From RYN-122 sp963761655 (lineage in GTDB: Bacteria; Actinomycetota; Actinomycetes; Mycobacteriales; SCTD01): DNA of 64,000 nucleotides. The stretch covers positions 806,001 through 870,000 of the forward strand of contig CAVXHI010000002.1 of assembly GCA_963761655.1 (NCBI GenBank), in the 5' to 3' direction. The notes beneath the pieces are model-generated. The model had not been told where the DNA came from. It saw nothing but the letters and a program-made list of their open reading frames with translations, and ran no database searches. Shown in pieces: positions 55,732 through 63,367 of this stretch (its first letter is position 1; each line of letters starts with the position of its first letter). Made by a program: the position numbers and the translations under genes.

Positions 55732-56208
55732 GTGAGCGCCACCCCGTACGCGACCGTCCTCGTCGGCACCGACGGCTCCGACAGCTCCTTCCGGGCCGTG
55801 GACCGGGCCGCCTTCATCGCCCGCGACGCCGGCGCGAAGCTGTTCCTCGCCACCGCGTACCGGCCGCTGTCGGGCCGTGAGGCGCAGGAGGCCCAGGACG
55901 CGCTCGGCGGGGAGTCCTACAAGGTGTCCGGCAGCACGCCGGCCGAGGACGTCCTGCGCGACGCCGCCGACCGCGCGCGTGCTCTCGGCGCGACCGACGT
56001 CGACACGCTGGCCGTCGAGGGCGACCCGGTGGACGCGCTCGTCGAGCTCGTCAAGGACCGCGGCATCGACCTGCTCGTCGTCGGCAACCGCGGCCTGAAC
56101 AGCCTCGCGGGACGGCTGCTCGGCAGCGTCCCGGCCAACATCAGCCACCGCGCCCAGTGCGACGTCCTCATCGTCCACACCACGGGCAAGGGCGCGCAGA
56201 AGCAGTGA
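55732..56208 (+). CDS. Universal stress protein
   Basis: 158-residue UspA-fold protein. VLVGTDGSDSSFRAVDRAA is the first strand and loop, and the ATP-binding motif G-2x-G-9x-G-S is present in VVGNRGLNSLAGRLLGSV, so it is the ATP-binding type. GTG 55732 has GGAGGAG upstream, and TAGGTT (55693-55698) is a possible -10. It opens a three-gene operon with a hydrolase and a PAC2 protein. Confidence 0.93.
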   Translation: MSATPYATVLVGTDGSDSSFRAVDRAAFIARDAGAKLFLATAYRPLSGREAQEAQDALGGESYKVSGSTPAEDVLRDAADRARALGATDVDTLAVEGDPVDALVELVKDRGIDLLVVGNRGLNSLAGRLLGSVPANISHRAQCDVLIVHTTGKGAQKQ

Positions 56209-57053
56209 CCCCGGTGTCGGGCGGGATCGAGCTGGACCTGCCCGGCGTCGGCGTCCGGCTCCGCGCCACCCGCTGGCCCGGGGCCGGCGTCCCGGTCCTG
56301 CTGCTGCACGGCCTCGCCTCGACCCGGCACTTCTGGGACCTCGTCGTCCCCGAGCTGTCCGGCCTGTCGGTCCTCGCCCTCGACCAGCGCGGCCACGGCG
56401 ACAGCGACCGCCCCGAGGGCCCCTACGACGGCGCGACCGTCGTCCAGGACGCCCTGACGGCGCTGGACGCCCTGGGCCTGTCGCGGGTCGTCGTCGTCGG
56501 GCACTCCTGGGGCGGCTGGACGGCGCTGCGGCTCGCCGCCGAGGCCCCCGAGCGGGTCCTGGCCGTCGTGGCGGTCGACGGCGGGATCGGCAGTCCGCGG
56601 CAGCCCGGCGACGACCGCGCGCAGGTCCGCGAGCGGATGACGCCGCCCCGCCGGGCCGTGCCCCCGGAGGACCTGCCCGGCTTGCTGCGGCAGGGGCCGC
56701 TCGGGCCGTGGTGGTCGCCCGAGGTGGAGGCCAGCGTCTCGGCGATCTTCGCCGTCGGCGAGGACGGCCTGGCCCGGCCGCGCCTGCCCTTCGAGGCGCA
56801 CATGGCCATCGTCGACGACCTGCTCGACGTCGACCCCGAGTCCTGGCTGCCGCGGATCTCCTGCCCCGCGTGGGTGGTCGCCTGCAGCCCCGACGAGCGC
56901 CGGGCCGCCGCGCTGGACCGCGCCGCGACGCTGCTCGCCCGCCCGCGCACCCAGCGCTGGGAGGGCGCCCTGCACGACGTCCCGCTGCAGTGGCCGTCCC
57001 TCGTCGCCGGCCTGGTCCGCGCGGCGGCCGTCGAGTCCGGAGCCACCACGTGA
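56205..57053 (+). CDS. Alpha/beta hydrolase
   Basis: 282 residues. LLLHGLASTRHFWD holds the oxyanion HG motif, LALDQRGHGDSDRPEGPYDG is typical, the nucleophile Ser is in VVVGHSWGGWTAL, and the late catalytic residues are likely Asp in VVACSPDERR and His in EGALHDVPLQWP. GTG 56205 overlaps the USP stop (GTGA). Substrate unknown. Confidence 0.9.
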   Translation: MTPVSGGIELDLPGVGVRLRATRWPGAGVPVLLLHGLASTRHFWDLVVPELSGLSVLALDQRGHGDSDRPEGPYDGATVVQDALTALDALGLSRVVVVGHSWGGWTALRLAAEAPERVLAVVAVDGGIGSPRQPGDDRAQVRERMTPPRRAVPPEDLPGLLRQGPLGPWWSPEVEASVSAIFAVGEDGLARPRLPFEAHMAIVDDLLDVDPESWLPRISCPAWVVACSPDERRAAALDRAATLLARPRTQRWEGALHDVPLQWPSLVAGLVRAAAVESGATT

Positions 57054-57907
57054 CCGCGCTGCCGCCCCGCCCCGACGGCGTCCCGCCCCTGCGGCGTCCC
57101 GTCCTCGTCGCGGCGTTCGAGGGCTGGAACGACGCCGGCGACGCCGCCACCGGGGCGGTCGAGCACCTGCAGGACGTCTGGAGCGCTGGCGAGGTCTGCG
57201 AGCTCGACCCCGACGACTACTACGACTTCCAGGTCAACCGGCCGACGGTGCAGCTCGTGGACGGCGAGACCCGGCGCATCACCTGGCCGAGCACGAAGGT
57301 GTCCGTCGCCCGGCTGTCCGGCGCCGACCGCGACGTCGTCCTGGTCCGCGGCCTCGAGCCGAACATCCGGTGGCGCAGCTTCTGCCAGGAGCTGCTGGCG
57401 ATCGCCCAGCAGCTCGAGGTCGAGCTGGTCGTGACCCTGGGCGCGCTGCTCGCGGACAGCCCGCACACTCGGCCCGTGCCCGTCAGCGGGACGTCGTCGG
57501 ACCCGGAGTCGGCGCGCGCGCTCGGCCTCGAGCGGAGCCGCTACGAGGGCCCGACCGGGATCGTCGGCGTCTTCCAGGACGCCTGCACGCAGGCCGGGAT
57601 CACGGCGCTCTCGTTCTGGGCCGCCGTGCCGCACTACGTCGGGCAGCACCCCTGCCCGAAGGCCACGCTGGCGCTGCTGCGGCGCGTGGAGGACGCCCTG
57701 GACCTCGCCGTCCCGCTCGGCGAGCTGCCGGAGGAGGCACGGGCGTGGGAGCGGCAGGTCGACGAGCTCGCCGCCGAGGACAGCGAGGTGGCCGAGTACA
57801 TCGCGACCCTGGAGGAGCGCGAGCCGGAGACCGAGCTGCCCGAGGCCTCCGGCGACGCGATCGCCAAGGAGTTCGAGCGCTACCTGCGGCGCCGGGACGA
57901 CACCTAG
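57050..57907 (+). CDS. PAC2 family protein
   Basis: 285 residues of the PAC2 (proteasome-assembly-chaperone-like) family. Conserved elements are LVAAFEGWNDAGDAATGAV, YDFQVNRPTVQ, LVRGLEPNIRWRSFCQELL, VVTLGALLADSPHTRPVPV and AAVPHYVGQHPCPKATLALL. The acidic C-terminal helix ends in EFERYLRRRDD. GTG 57050 overlaps the hydrolase stop (GTGA). Actinobacteria have proteasomes, but a chaperone role for these proteins is not established. Confidence 0.92.
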   Translation: MTALPPRPDGVPPLRRPVLVAAFEGWNDAGDAATGAVEHLQDVWSAGEVCELDPDDYYDFQVNRPTVQLVDGETRRITWPSTKVSVARLSGADRDVVLVRGLEPNIRWRSFCQELLAIAQQLEVELVVTLGALLADSPHTRPVPVSGTSSDPESARALGLERSRYEGPTGIVGVFQDACTQAGITALSFWAAVPHYVGQHPCPKATLALLRRVEDALDLAVPLGELPEEARAWERQVDELAAEDSEVAEYIATLEEREPETELPEASGDAIAKEFERYLRRRDDT

Positions 57908-57943
57908 GACCTCGCGGGCCCCGACGCCTGCCGGGGGCCCCGG

Positions 57944-59164
57944 TCAGCGCAGGGCGGTCCCGAGCAGCAGGTCGACGGTGTCCGCCACGAGGGACGGCGC
58001 GCCCGCGTCGTCGCCCTCGGAGCCGGCCCAGCCGTCGACGGCGGCGAGCGCCCGCGGCGTGTCGAGGTCGTCGGCCAGCGCGGCGCGGACCTCGGCGAGC
58101 AGGGCGGCGCCGTCCGGGCCGGCGGGCCGCTGCACGGCGGAGCGCCAGTCGGCCAGCCGCACGTGCGCGGCCTCCAGGGTGGCGGGCACCCACTCGCGGT
58201 CGGCCCGGTAGTGGGCCGACAGCAGGGCGAGCCGCACCGCCATCGGGTCGACGCCGTCGCGTCGGAGCCGGGAGACGAACACGAGGTTGCCCCGGGACTT
58301 GCTCATCTTCTCGCCGTCCAGCCCGACCATGCCGGCGTGGACGTAGGCCTTCGCGAACGGCCACTGACCGGTGAGCGCCTCGGCCTCGACCGCGGAGTGC
58401 TCGTGGTGCGGGAACACGAGGTCGCTGCCGCCCCCCTGGACGTCGAGGGTGCCGCCGAGCCGGTTCAGCGCGATCGCCGCGCACTCGACGTGCCACCCGG
58501 GGCGGCCGCGGCCGAGGGGGCTGTCCCAGGCGGGGTCGTCCGGGCGCTCGGCCTTCCACAGCAGGGCGTCGAGCGGGTCCTTCTTGCCGGGCCGCTCCGG
58601 GTCGCCGCCCCGCTCGGCGAACAGCGCCGTCATGGTCGCGGTGTCCAGACCCGAGACCTCCCCGAAGTGCGGGGCGGCGGCGACCGAGAAGTAGACGTCG
58701 TCGTCGACGCGGTAGGCCACCCCGGCGTCGAGCAGCGACACGACCGCCTCGGCGATCTCCTGCATCGCCTCGACGGCGCCGACGTAGTGGGTCGGCGGGA
58801 CGACCCGCAGCGCCGTCATGTCCTCGCGGAACAGGTCGGTCTGCTGCTCGGCGAGGCCGACCCAGTCCACGCCGTCGCGCGTGGCCCGCTCGAGCAGGGG
58901 GTCGTCGATGTCGGTGACGTTCTGGACGTAGTCGACCTGCAGGCCGCGGTCCCGCCAGACCCGCACGAGGGTGTCGAAGGCGAGGTAGGTGGCGGCGTGG
59001 CCGAGGTGGGTGGCGTCGTAGGGCGTGATGCCGCAGACGTAGAGCCGGGCGGTGCCCTGCGGGTCGACGACGACCCGGTCCCGCGTCGAGGAGGAGTGCA
59101 GGCTCAGCGCCGGACGGGGCCCCTCGGGCAGGGTGGGGAGTGCGGGGGCGGCCCAGGACTGCAT
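57944..59164 (-). CDS. mshC: Cysteine:1-D-myo-inosityl 2-amino-2-deoxy-glucopyranoside ligase
   Basis: MshC joins Cys to GlcN-Ins in mycothiol synthesis, 406 residues and related to CysRS. It opens MQSWAAP as in other MshC. The zinc Cys and HIGH-type motif are YVCGITPYDATHLGHA, the second zinc region is GRPGWHVECAAIAL and GSDLVFPHHEHS, and KMSKS is in GEKMSKSRGN. It lacks the CysRS anticodon-binding tail. ATG 59164 lies 6 nt after TAGGCT, so the mRNA is probably leaderless. Confidence 0.96.
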   Translation of the reverse strand: MQSWAAPALPTLPEGPRPALSLHSSSTRDRVVVDPQGTARLYVCGITPYDATHLGHAATYLAFDTLVRVWRDRGLQVDYVQNVTDIDDPLLERATRDGVDWVGLAEQQTDLFREDMTALRVVPPTHYVGAVEAMQEIAEAVVSLLDAGVAYRVDDDVYFSVAAAPHFGEVSGLDTATMTALFAERGGDPERPGKKDPLDALLWKAERPDDPAWDSPLGRGRPGWHVECAAIALNRLGGTLDVQGGGSDLVFPHHEHSAVEAEALTGQWPFAKAYVHAGMVGLDGEKMSKSRGNLVFVSRLRRDGVDPMAVRLALLSAHYRADREWVPATLEAAHVRLADWRSAVQRPAGPDGAALLAEVRAALADDLDTPRALAAVDGWAGSEGDDAGAPSLVADTVDLLLGTALR

Positions 59165-59170
59165 CGGGCC

Positions 59171-59176
59171 AGCCTA
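59171..59176 (-). promoter_or_regulatory. Putative -10 box (TAGGCT) for leaderless mshC
   Basis: TAGGCT followed by 6 nt and then the mshC ATG. The -10 overlaps the TAG stop of the upstream gene. Confidence 0.5.
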
Positions 59177-59905
59177 GAACGGCGGCCAGGGGATGGCGGG
59201 CCAGTCGGGGCTCGGCTCGGGGTGGCGTCGCGCGTACAGCAGGCCGTCGACCCGCTCGACCGTGCGGCGGACCTCCGTGACCGTCAGGTGCTCGGCCAGC
59301 GCCTCCCCGAGCGGGCCCTCGAGGTCGGCGCGCAGCAGCCCGAGGACGAAGACGGCCTCCTCCGTCAGCGGCTCGGACCGCCACTGCCACAGCAGTGTCC
59401 GGAGCTTGTCCTCGCTGGAGAAGCAGATGCCGTGGTCCACGCCCTGCACCCGGCCGTCGGGGCGCGGCAGCAGGTGGCCGCCCTTGCGGTCGGCGTTGTT
59501 GACGACGGCGTCGAACACGGCCATCCGGCGGAGGTCCGGGTGCTCGCTGCGGGCCAGCTGGGCGAGGTCGACCTCGGGGTCGGTGTCGACCCACAGCTGG
59601 CACATGCCGGGCCCGAACGGCCCCTCGCGCAGGACCGTCGGGGGCACGACCTCCCAGCCGGTGGCCTCGCTGACGAGGTAGGCGGAGATCTCCCGGCCGG
59701 CCAGGGTGCCGTCGGGGAAGTCCCACAGCGGCCGCTCCCCGCGCACGGGCTTGTAGACGCAGGTGGCACTGGCGCCGTCGAGGGTGGTCGTGCAGAACAG
59801 CGTGGCGTTGCTCGCGTCGACCAGGCGGCCCTCGACGGACAGCTCGCCCTCGCGCAGCAGCCTCAGGGCGTCCTCGAGCTCCAGGGCCGGACCGTCGTCG
59901 GGCAC
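59174..59905 (-). CDS. SCO1664 family protein, PI3/4-kinase-like
   Basis: 243 residues of an actinobacterial family with remote similarity to phosphatidylinositol 3/4-kinase catalytic cores. CVYKPVRGERPLWDFPDG holds the ATP-binding Lys, AVFDAVVNNADRKGGHLLP is like a catalytic loop (NxDRxxxN), and GVDHGICFSSEDKLRT like the DxG activation loop. Start is either GTG 59905 or CTG 59911, the latter in a CTGA overlap with DUF3090. Its place next to mshC and DUF3090 is conserved in Streptomyces. Substrate unknown. Confidence 0.85.
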   Translation of the reverse strand: MPDDGPALELEDALRLLREGELSVEGRLVDASNATLFCTTTLDGASATCVYKPVRGERPLWDFPDGTLAGREISAYLVSEATGWEVVPPTVLREGPFGPGMCQLWVDTDPEVDLAQLARSEHPDLRRMAVFDAVVNNADRKGGHLLPRPDGRVQGVDHGICFSSEDKLRTLLWQWRSEPLTEEAVFVLGLLRADLEGPLGEALAEHLTVTEVRRTVERVDGLLYARRHPEPSPDWPAIPWPPF

Positions 59906-59907
59906 GG

Positions 59908-60474
59908 TCAGCGCCGGTGCCCGTTCTGACGCGGGCAGACGTGGCCCTCGGGGTCGAGCGGCAGGCCGCACAGGGGGCAGGGCGGCCGCCCGGCGGCGAC
60001 CACGCGCTGGGCGCGCTTGACGAAGGCGCGGGCCTGCTGGGCGACGAGGACGACGCGCAGGACGTCCGGGCCCTCCTCGGCGTCGGACAGCGGCTCGACC
60101 TCGGCCTGCCCCTCGTCCTCGGGCTGCGCGAGCGCCTCGATGACGACGCGCTCGGTGTCGCCGTCCCAGGCGAGCCCGAGCGCCCCGACCCGGAACTCCT
60201 CCTCGACGGGGGCGTCGAGCGGCGCGGTGTCCTCGAGCGCCCGCGAGACGACGACGGGGATCTCGGCCTCGGTGGTGCGCCGGACCGTCTCGAGCAGCTC
60301 CTCGAGGCGGTCGGCGAGCAGCTGCACCTGGACCTTCTCCAGCGCGACCGACGTGGTGCGGCCCCCGCCGGAGGCCTGCAGGTAGAAGGTGCGGTCGCCG
60401 GGCTGGCCGACGGTGCCGGCGACGAAGCGGCTGGGCGGGTCGTAGGCGAAGACCTGGCGTGGCACGTCCGCCAC
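59908..60474 (-). CDS. DUF3090 family protein
   Basis: 188 residues. FAYDPPSRFVAGTVGQPGDR and TFYLQASGGGRTTSVALEK are family hallmarks. The C-terminal CPLCGLPLDPEGHVCPRQNGH is a probable zinc ribbon. GTG 60474 starts 1 nt after the phosphatase stop. It co-occurs with a histidine phosphatase and a SCO1664-like gene across actinobacteria, which suggests a shared but unknown pathway. Confidence 0.9.
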   Translation of the reverse strand: MADVPRQVFAYDPPSRFVAGTVGQPGDRTFYLQASGGGRTTSVALEKVQVQLLADRLEELLETVRRTTEAEIPVVVSRALEDTAPLDAPVEEEFRVGALGLAWDGDTERVVIEALAQPEDEGQAEVEPLSDAEEGPDVLRVVLVAQQARAFVKRAQRVVAAGRPPCPLCGLPLDPEGHVCPRQNGHRR

Positions 60475-60475
60475 C

Positions 60476-61162
60476 CTAGGCGCCCGCTCCGCCGCCCACG
60501 ACGGCGTCGGACCCGGCCTTGCGGCGGCTCTTCTTCTTCGGCGGCAGCAGGTCGAGGAACCCGCCGCCGGTGTCGTTGGTCCGCACGACGAACGGCCGCA
60601 GCTCGCTGTAGCGGATGACCGTGACCGAGCACGGGTCGGCCTGGATGCGCTGGAACTGGTCGAGGTGCAGCCCGAGCGCGTCCGCGACGACGGCCTTGAT
60701 GACGTCGCCGTGCGAGCAGGCCAGCCAGGTCGCGTCCGGGCCGAGGCGGGCGTTCCAGTCCCGGACGGCGGCGACGGCGCGGTTCTGGGTCTCGCGCAGC
60801 GGCTCGCCCTCGGGCCCCGGGAAGGTGACGGCGGACGGGTGGTTCTGCACGACCTTCCACAGCGGGTCCTTGGCCAGCTCCTTGAGCGGCCGGCCGGTCC
60901 AGTCGCCGTAGCGGCACTCCCCCAGGCGGTCCTCGACCTGCACCTCCTGCTCGCGACCCGCGGCGATGTGCCCGATGGTGTCGAGGCACCGGTCCAGCGG
61001 GCTGCTGACGAGGGCGGCGAAGGGGACGTCGCGCAGCCGCTCCGCCACGGCCGCGGCCTGCTTCTCGCCGCGTTCGTCGAGGTGGAGCCCGGGGGTCCAG
61101 CCGGCGAGGACGGGGCCGGTCATGTGCGTCAGGCCGTGGCGCACGAGCACGAGGGTGGTCAC
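60476..61162 (-). CDS. Histidine phosphatase family protein
   Basis: 228 residues, phosphoglycerate-mutase-like phosphatase of the MSMEG_4193 type that accompanies DUF3090. The catalytic His is in LVLVRHGLTHMTG, the second Arg in SSPLDRCLDT, the acidic residue in CRYGDWTGRPL and the second His in LACSHGDVIKAV. A basic C-terminus (PPKKKSRRKAG) follows. GTG 61162 lies 7 nt after TAGCGT, suggesting a leaderless transcript for the phosphatase-DUF3090-SCO1664 operon. Confidence 0.92.
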   Translation of the reverse strand: MTTLVLVRHGLTHMTGPVLAGWTPGLHLDERGEKQAAAVAERLRDVPFAALVSSPLDRCLDTIGHIAAGREQEVQVEDRLGECRYGDWTGRPLKELAKDPLWKVVQNHPSAVTFPGPEGEPLRETQNRAVAAVRDWNARLGPDATWLACSHGDVIKAVVADALGLHLDQFQRIQADPCSVTVIRYSELRPFVVRTNDTGGGFLDLLPPKKKSRRKAGSDAVVGGGAGA

Positions 61163-61169
61163 GGGCGGG

Positions 61170-61175
61170 ACGCTA
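61170..61175 (-). promoter_or_regulatory. Putative -10 box (TAGCGT) for leaderless histidine phosphatase gene
   Basis: TAGCGT followed by 7 nt and then GTG 61162. Confidence 0.5.
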
Positions 61176-61213
61176 GTCGTGACACGGCTGCCGGGCAGGC
61201 GCAGAGTGGAGGC

Positions 61214-61813
61214 ATGACCGCGACGATCACCCTCTCCACCCCCTACGGCGCCGGTGGCAGCGTCGTCGGGCCGCAGCTCGCTGCCCGCCTCGGCGTCCCG
61301 TTCCTCGACCGGGCGATCAGCGCCCAGGTGGCCGCCGAGCTGGACGTCACCGTGCAGGAGGCGGAGCAGGGCGCCCTGCACCGGACCTGGCTCGAGCGGA
61401 TGGCCTTCTCGATGACCCCGATGGCGGGCGACCTCGGCGTCACCGTGCCGCTGCTGGACGACGAGCAGGCGCTGCGGGAGGCCTCCGAGCAGGTCCTGCG
61501 CAAGGCGACGTCGTTCGGCGGGGTCGTCCTCGGCAGGGCCGGCGCGTGGGCGCTCGGCGGGCGGCCGGGCGTGCTGCGGGTGCGCCTGTACGGGCCGACC
61601 GACGCGCGGGTCGCGCAGGCGCAGCGGCTCGAGGGGGTCGACGAGCAGACCGCCCGCGCCCGGCTCAAGCAGGTCGACCGGCACCGGGCCGACTACGTGC
61701 AGCGCCTGTACGGCGCCCGCGTCGACGACCCCGACGCCTACGACCTCCAGGTGGACAGCACCGTGCTGCCGCTCGAGACCGTCGTCGAGGTCCTGGCCGC
61801 GGCGGTCAGGTGA
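61214..61813 (+). CDS. Cytidylate kinase-like family protein
   Basis: 199 residues of the cytidylate-kinase-like group. TLSTPYGAGGSVVGPQLAARL replaces the usual GxxGxGK P-loop with GAGGS, PFLDRAISAQVAAELDV follows, and GVVLGRAGAWALGG and VRLYGPTDARVAQAQ are family features. The missing P-loop Lys is common in this subfamily and raises doubt about kinase activity. ATG 61214 with TGGAGG upstream. Its last 8 nt overlap the convergent uppP stop. Confidence 0.82.
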   Translation: MTATITLSTPYGAGGSVVGPQLAARLGVPFLDRAISAQVAAELDVTVQEAEQGALHRTWLERMAFSMTPMAGDLGVTVPLLDDEQALREASEQVLRKATSFGGVVLGRAGAWALGGRPGVLRVRLYGPTDARVAQAQRLEGVDEQTARARLKQVDRHRADYVQRLYGARVDDPDAYDLQVDSTVLPLETVVEVLAAAVR

Positions 61814-62636
61814 CGGCGAGCCCGATCAGCAGGGCGACCCCGAGGGCCAGCCGGTAGGGCACGAAGGCCGAGATCCGGTGCGACGAGACGAACCGCAGCA
61901 GGAACGCGATCGCCCCCAGGGCGACGACGAAGGCGACCACGGTGGCGACCAGGGTGGCGGTCACACCGGGCGCACCCGGGCCGCTGGCGGTGGCGTCCTT
62001 GAGGCTGTAGGCCCCCGCGCCGAGCAGGGCGGGGATGCCCAGCAGGAACGACAGCCGCGTCGCCGACACGCGGTCGAGCCCGCGCAGCAGCCCGGCACTG
62101 ATGGTGGCGCCGGAGCGGCTGACGCCGGGCACCAGCGCGATGCACTGCGCCAGCCCGATGAGGAGCCCGTCCCGGACGGTGAGCGACCGCTCGGGGCGGT
62201 CCTGGGCGGCGCGGCGCTCGGCGACGACGAGGACCGCGCTGAACCCGATCAGCCCCACCGCCACGCTGACCAGCTGCTTGTCGATGCTCTCGACCACGCC
62301 CTTGAGGGCGAACCCGACGACGCCGATCGGGAGCGAGCCGACGAGGACGGCGAGGGCGAACCGGAACTCCTGCCCGGACCGCTTCTCCGCGGACACCAGG
62401 CCGGCGAAGAACGCCTTCACGAGCGCGACGATGTCGCGGGAGAAGTAGAGGACGGCAGCCAGGATCGCCCCGACCTGGATGACGGCGGTGAACCCGATCA
62501 GGCCGTCGCCCGCAGCGCCGTCGGTCTCGAGGCCGAGCAGACGCTCCGCGATCAGCAGGTGCCCCGTGCTGCTCACCGGCAGGAACTCCGTGACGCCCTC
62601 GACGACGCCGAGCACGACGGCCTGGGCCAGGTTCAC
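61806..62636 (-). CDS. uppP: Undecaprenyl-diphosphatase
   Basis: BacA/UppP recycles the lipid carrier for peptidoglycan, 276 residues with about eight membrane helices. Catalytic motifs: VVEGVTEFLPVSSTGHLLIAER and PGVSRSGATISAGLLRG (PGxSRSxAT). GTG 62636 overlaps the stop of a second UppP-like gene (GTGA). Loss or excess affects bacitracin sensitivity in other bacteria. Confidence 0.96.
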   Translation of the reverse strand: MNLAQAVVLGVVEGVTEFLPVSSTGHLLIAERLLGLETDGAAGDGLIGFTAVIQVGAILAAVLYFSRDIVALVKAFFAGLVSAEKRSGQEFRFALAVLVGSLPIGVVGFALKGVVESIDKQLVSVAVGLIGFSAVLVVAERRAAQDRPERSLTVRDGLLIGLAQCIALVPGVSRSGATISAGLLRGLDRVSATRLSFLLGIPALLGAGAYSLKDATASGPGAPGVTATLVATVVAFVVALGAIAFLLRFVSSHRISAFVPYRLALGVALLIGLAVT

Positions 62637-63367
62637 AGGGACTTCCTCCGCGCCGCGACGACGGCCACGGTCGCGGCCAGCCCGAGACGGTAGGCGACCG
62701 CGCCTGACAGCAACCTGTCCGCACGTCCGCGGGTCAGCCGCACGGTGACCGCGCTGACCAGGGCGGCGACCGGCAGTCCGGCTCCCGGCCGAGGACCTCC
62801 CCGGGCGAGGGTGAGGGCAGCCGCCCCCGCCGTCACGGGCAGGGACAGCAGCAGCGAGAACCGCTGGGCCTCCTCGCGGGGGACGCGCAGCAGGCGCAGC
62901 GCCGTGAGGGTGGCGCCCGACCGGGAGACGCCGGGCACCAGGGCGGCGCACTGGGCGAGGGCGGCCACGGCGACGGCCCGCCCGTCGAGCACCCCGTCCT
63001 CGGACCGCCGGTCCGCTGCACCGAGCGCGAGGCCGGCCACGCCGAGCAGCACCGCCGTGGGGAGCGGCCGGCCGAGCCGCTCCTCGACGACGTCCGCGGC
63101 GAGCAGGCCCGCGACGGCGGCCGGGACGGTGGCCGCTCCCACCCTCAGGAGGTCGTGACGGTCGAGCCCGCCCAGGTCGTCCCGCAGCGCCCAGGCGATG
63201 CCCGCGCAGGAGCCGGCGTGGAGGCCGGCGGCGAGGGCGGTGCGGTCGGCGTCGGGAGGCCAGGACAGCAGCCACGGCAGCAGGGCCAGCTGCGCCGACG
63301 ACGACACCGGCGCGACCTCGGCCGCCCCCTGGACGGCGCCGAGGAGCAGGGACCGCCGCAGGCTCAG
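62633..63367 (-). CDS. Second UppP-family protein, shorter, probable CTG start
   Basis: 244 residues, a diverged UppP paralogue. The first motif is QGAAEVAPVSSSAQLALLPW (E and SSS kept) and the second PGVSRSGATLTALRLLR. It is about 30 residues shorter than uppP and Ala/Leu-rich. CTG 63367, overlapping the upstream stop as CTGA, is the only start before the first motif; GTG 63307 would remove it. Tandem arrangement with uppP suggests duplication and specialisation. Activity is unproven. Confidence 0.85.
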   Translation of the reverse strand: MSLRRSLLLGAVQGAAEVAPVSSSAQLALLPWLLSWPPDADRTALAAGLHAGSCAGIAWALRDDLGGLDRHDLLRVGAATVPAAVAGLLAADVVEERLGRPLPTAVLLGVAGLALGAADRRSEDGVLDGRAVAVAALAQCAALVPGVSRSGATLTALRLLRVPREEAQRFSLLLSLPVTAGAAALTLARGGPRPGAGLPVAALVSAVTVRLTRGRADRLLSGAVAYRLGLAATVAVVAARRKSL

